Shown: piece after piece, positions 63,888 to 64,000 of the stretch
Layout of the letters: every line of letters begins with the position of its first letter
How positions within the stretch are numbered: the stretch's first letter is position 1
NCBI RefSeq assembly: GCF_004795055.1
Contig: NZ_SSBJ01000029.1
Location: forward strand, 32,887-96,886
Direction of reading: 5' to 3'
DNA from: Streptomyces sp. A1136
GTDB taxonomy: Bacteria > Actinomycetota > Actinomycetes > Streptomycetales > Streptomycetaceae
DNA: 64,000 bases
Notes under the pieces: model-generated
Told to the model about the DNA's origin: nothing
Databases searched by the model: none
The model's input: the letters and a program-made list of their open reading frames with translations, nothing else
Translations under genes and position numbers: made by a program

Positions 63888-64000
63888 TCAAATCGATCTT
63901 GCCCAGAGCAGAAGTGATGCGAGTGTGACCGCCGCTTCGTATGAAGTGGCGGTCTTCTCGTAGCGGGTGGCGATGCCGCGGAAGCCTTTGAGCTGGTTGA
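63888..64000 (-). mobile_element. IS5-family transposase 3' end, runs out of the window
   Basis: Minus strand LNQLKGFRGIATRYEKTATS and YEAAVTLASLLLWARSI to a stop at 63888. C-terminus of an IS5-type transposase; the rest is beyond the right edge. The adjoining tagggtccgtcttcaaa may be its terminal repeat. Confidence 0.75.

Overview
The window is high-GC actinobacterial DNA, almost certainly Streptomyces. The evidence is strong third-codon G/C bias, many GTG starts behind GGAGG sites, stop/start overlaps of the ATGA or GTGA kind, and typical Streptomyces families: ECF sigma factor, SpoIIE-type phosphatases, DUF5994, DUF2071, DUF4142, the vWA/TerY family and PL1-CE8 pectinases. No rRNA, tRNA, CRISPR array or replication origin was recognised. 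The mix of intact accessory operons with many frameshifted relics and IS fragments suggests an accessory region such as a chromosome arm.

Layout. 1-5 kb: end of a short-chain dehydrogenase; a cupin-type XRE regulator divergent from a YbaK-domain gene across a perfect 38-bp palindrome; then relics and a membrane protein. 5.1-9.3 kb: ECF sigma factor with a Met/Gly/His-rich membrane protein, and an MFS transporter translationally coupled to a GH88-like glycosidase. 9.3-14.2 kb: a carboxylic-acid/CoA module (acyl-CoA dehydrogenase divergent from a two-lobed CaiB-type CoA transferase and an acyl-CoA-ligase-like enzyme) closed by a strong terminator. 15.4-21.7 kb: metal homeostasis, with a zinc/manganese-type ABC importer and a copper operon (His/Gly-rich small membrane protein, P1B copper ATPase, PCu(A)C-like protein), a small CxxCxCxC protein and the relic of a heavy-metal chaperone. 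22.4-31.8 kb: vWA protein, relics, a non-coding CAGTAC-rich repeat tract, a dead MerR gene, DUF2071, DUF4142, a catalase-like/DUF1360 fusion and a GAF-SpoIIE phosphatase.

32-43.4 kb: a secreted pectate lyase/pectin methylesterase fusion, an IS630 relic, a GNAT enzyme, a protein of near-identical 40-residue TPRs, an amidase, a truncated DNA ligase, and an operon of an ABC exporter plus a protein that fuses a squalene/phytoene-synthase domain to a cis-prenyltransferase. 43.8-52 kb: a membrane-protein gene flanked by 116-bp inverted repeats, a DUF5994 pair with several small genes, and two more SpoIIE-type proteins. One of these has lost its catalytic aspartates but keeps a complete-looking anti-sigma kinase domain. 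52-64 kb: strongly decayed DNA with at least seven IS fragments, frameshifted genes (dinB, membrane proteins, pyruvate kinase tail) and only a few intact genes: a lipoprotein, a small membrane protein and a serine hydrolase.

The best candidates for under-described biology are the SQS-UppS fusion operon, the pseudophosphatase/kinase, the inverted-repeat-flanked gene, the CAGTAC tract and the 38-bp operator. All functions are read from sequence patterns alone; no database search was run.
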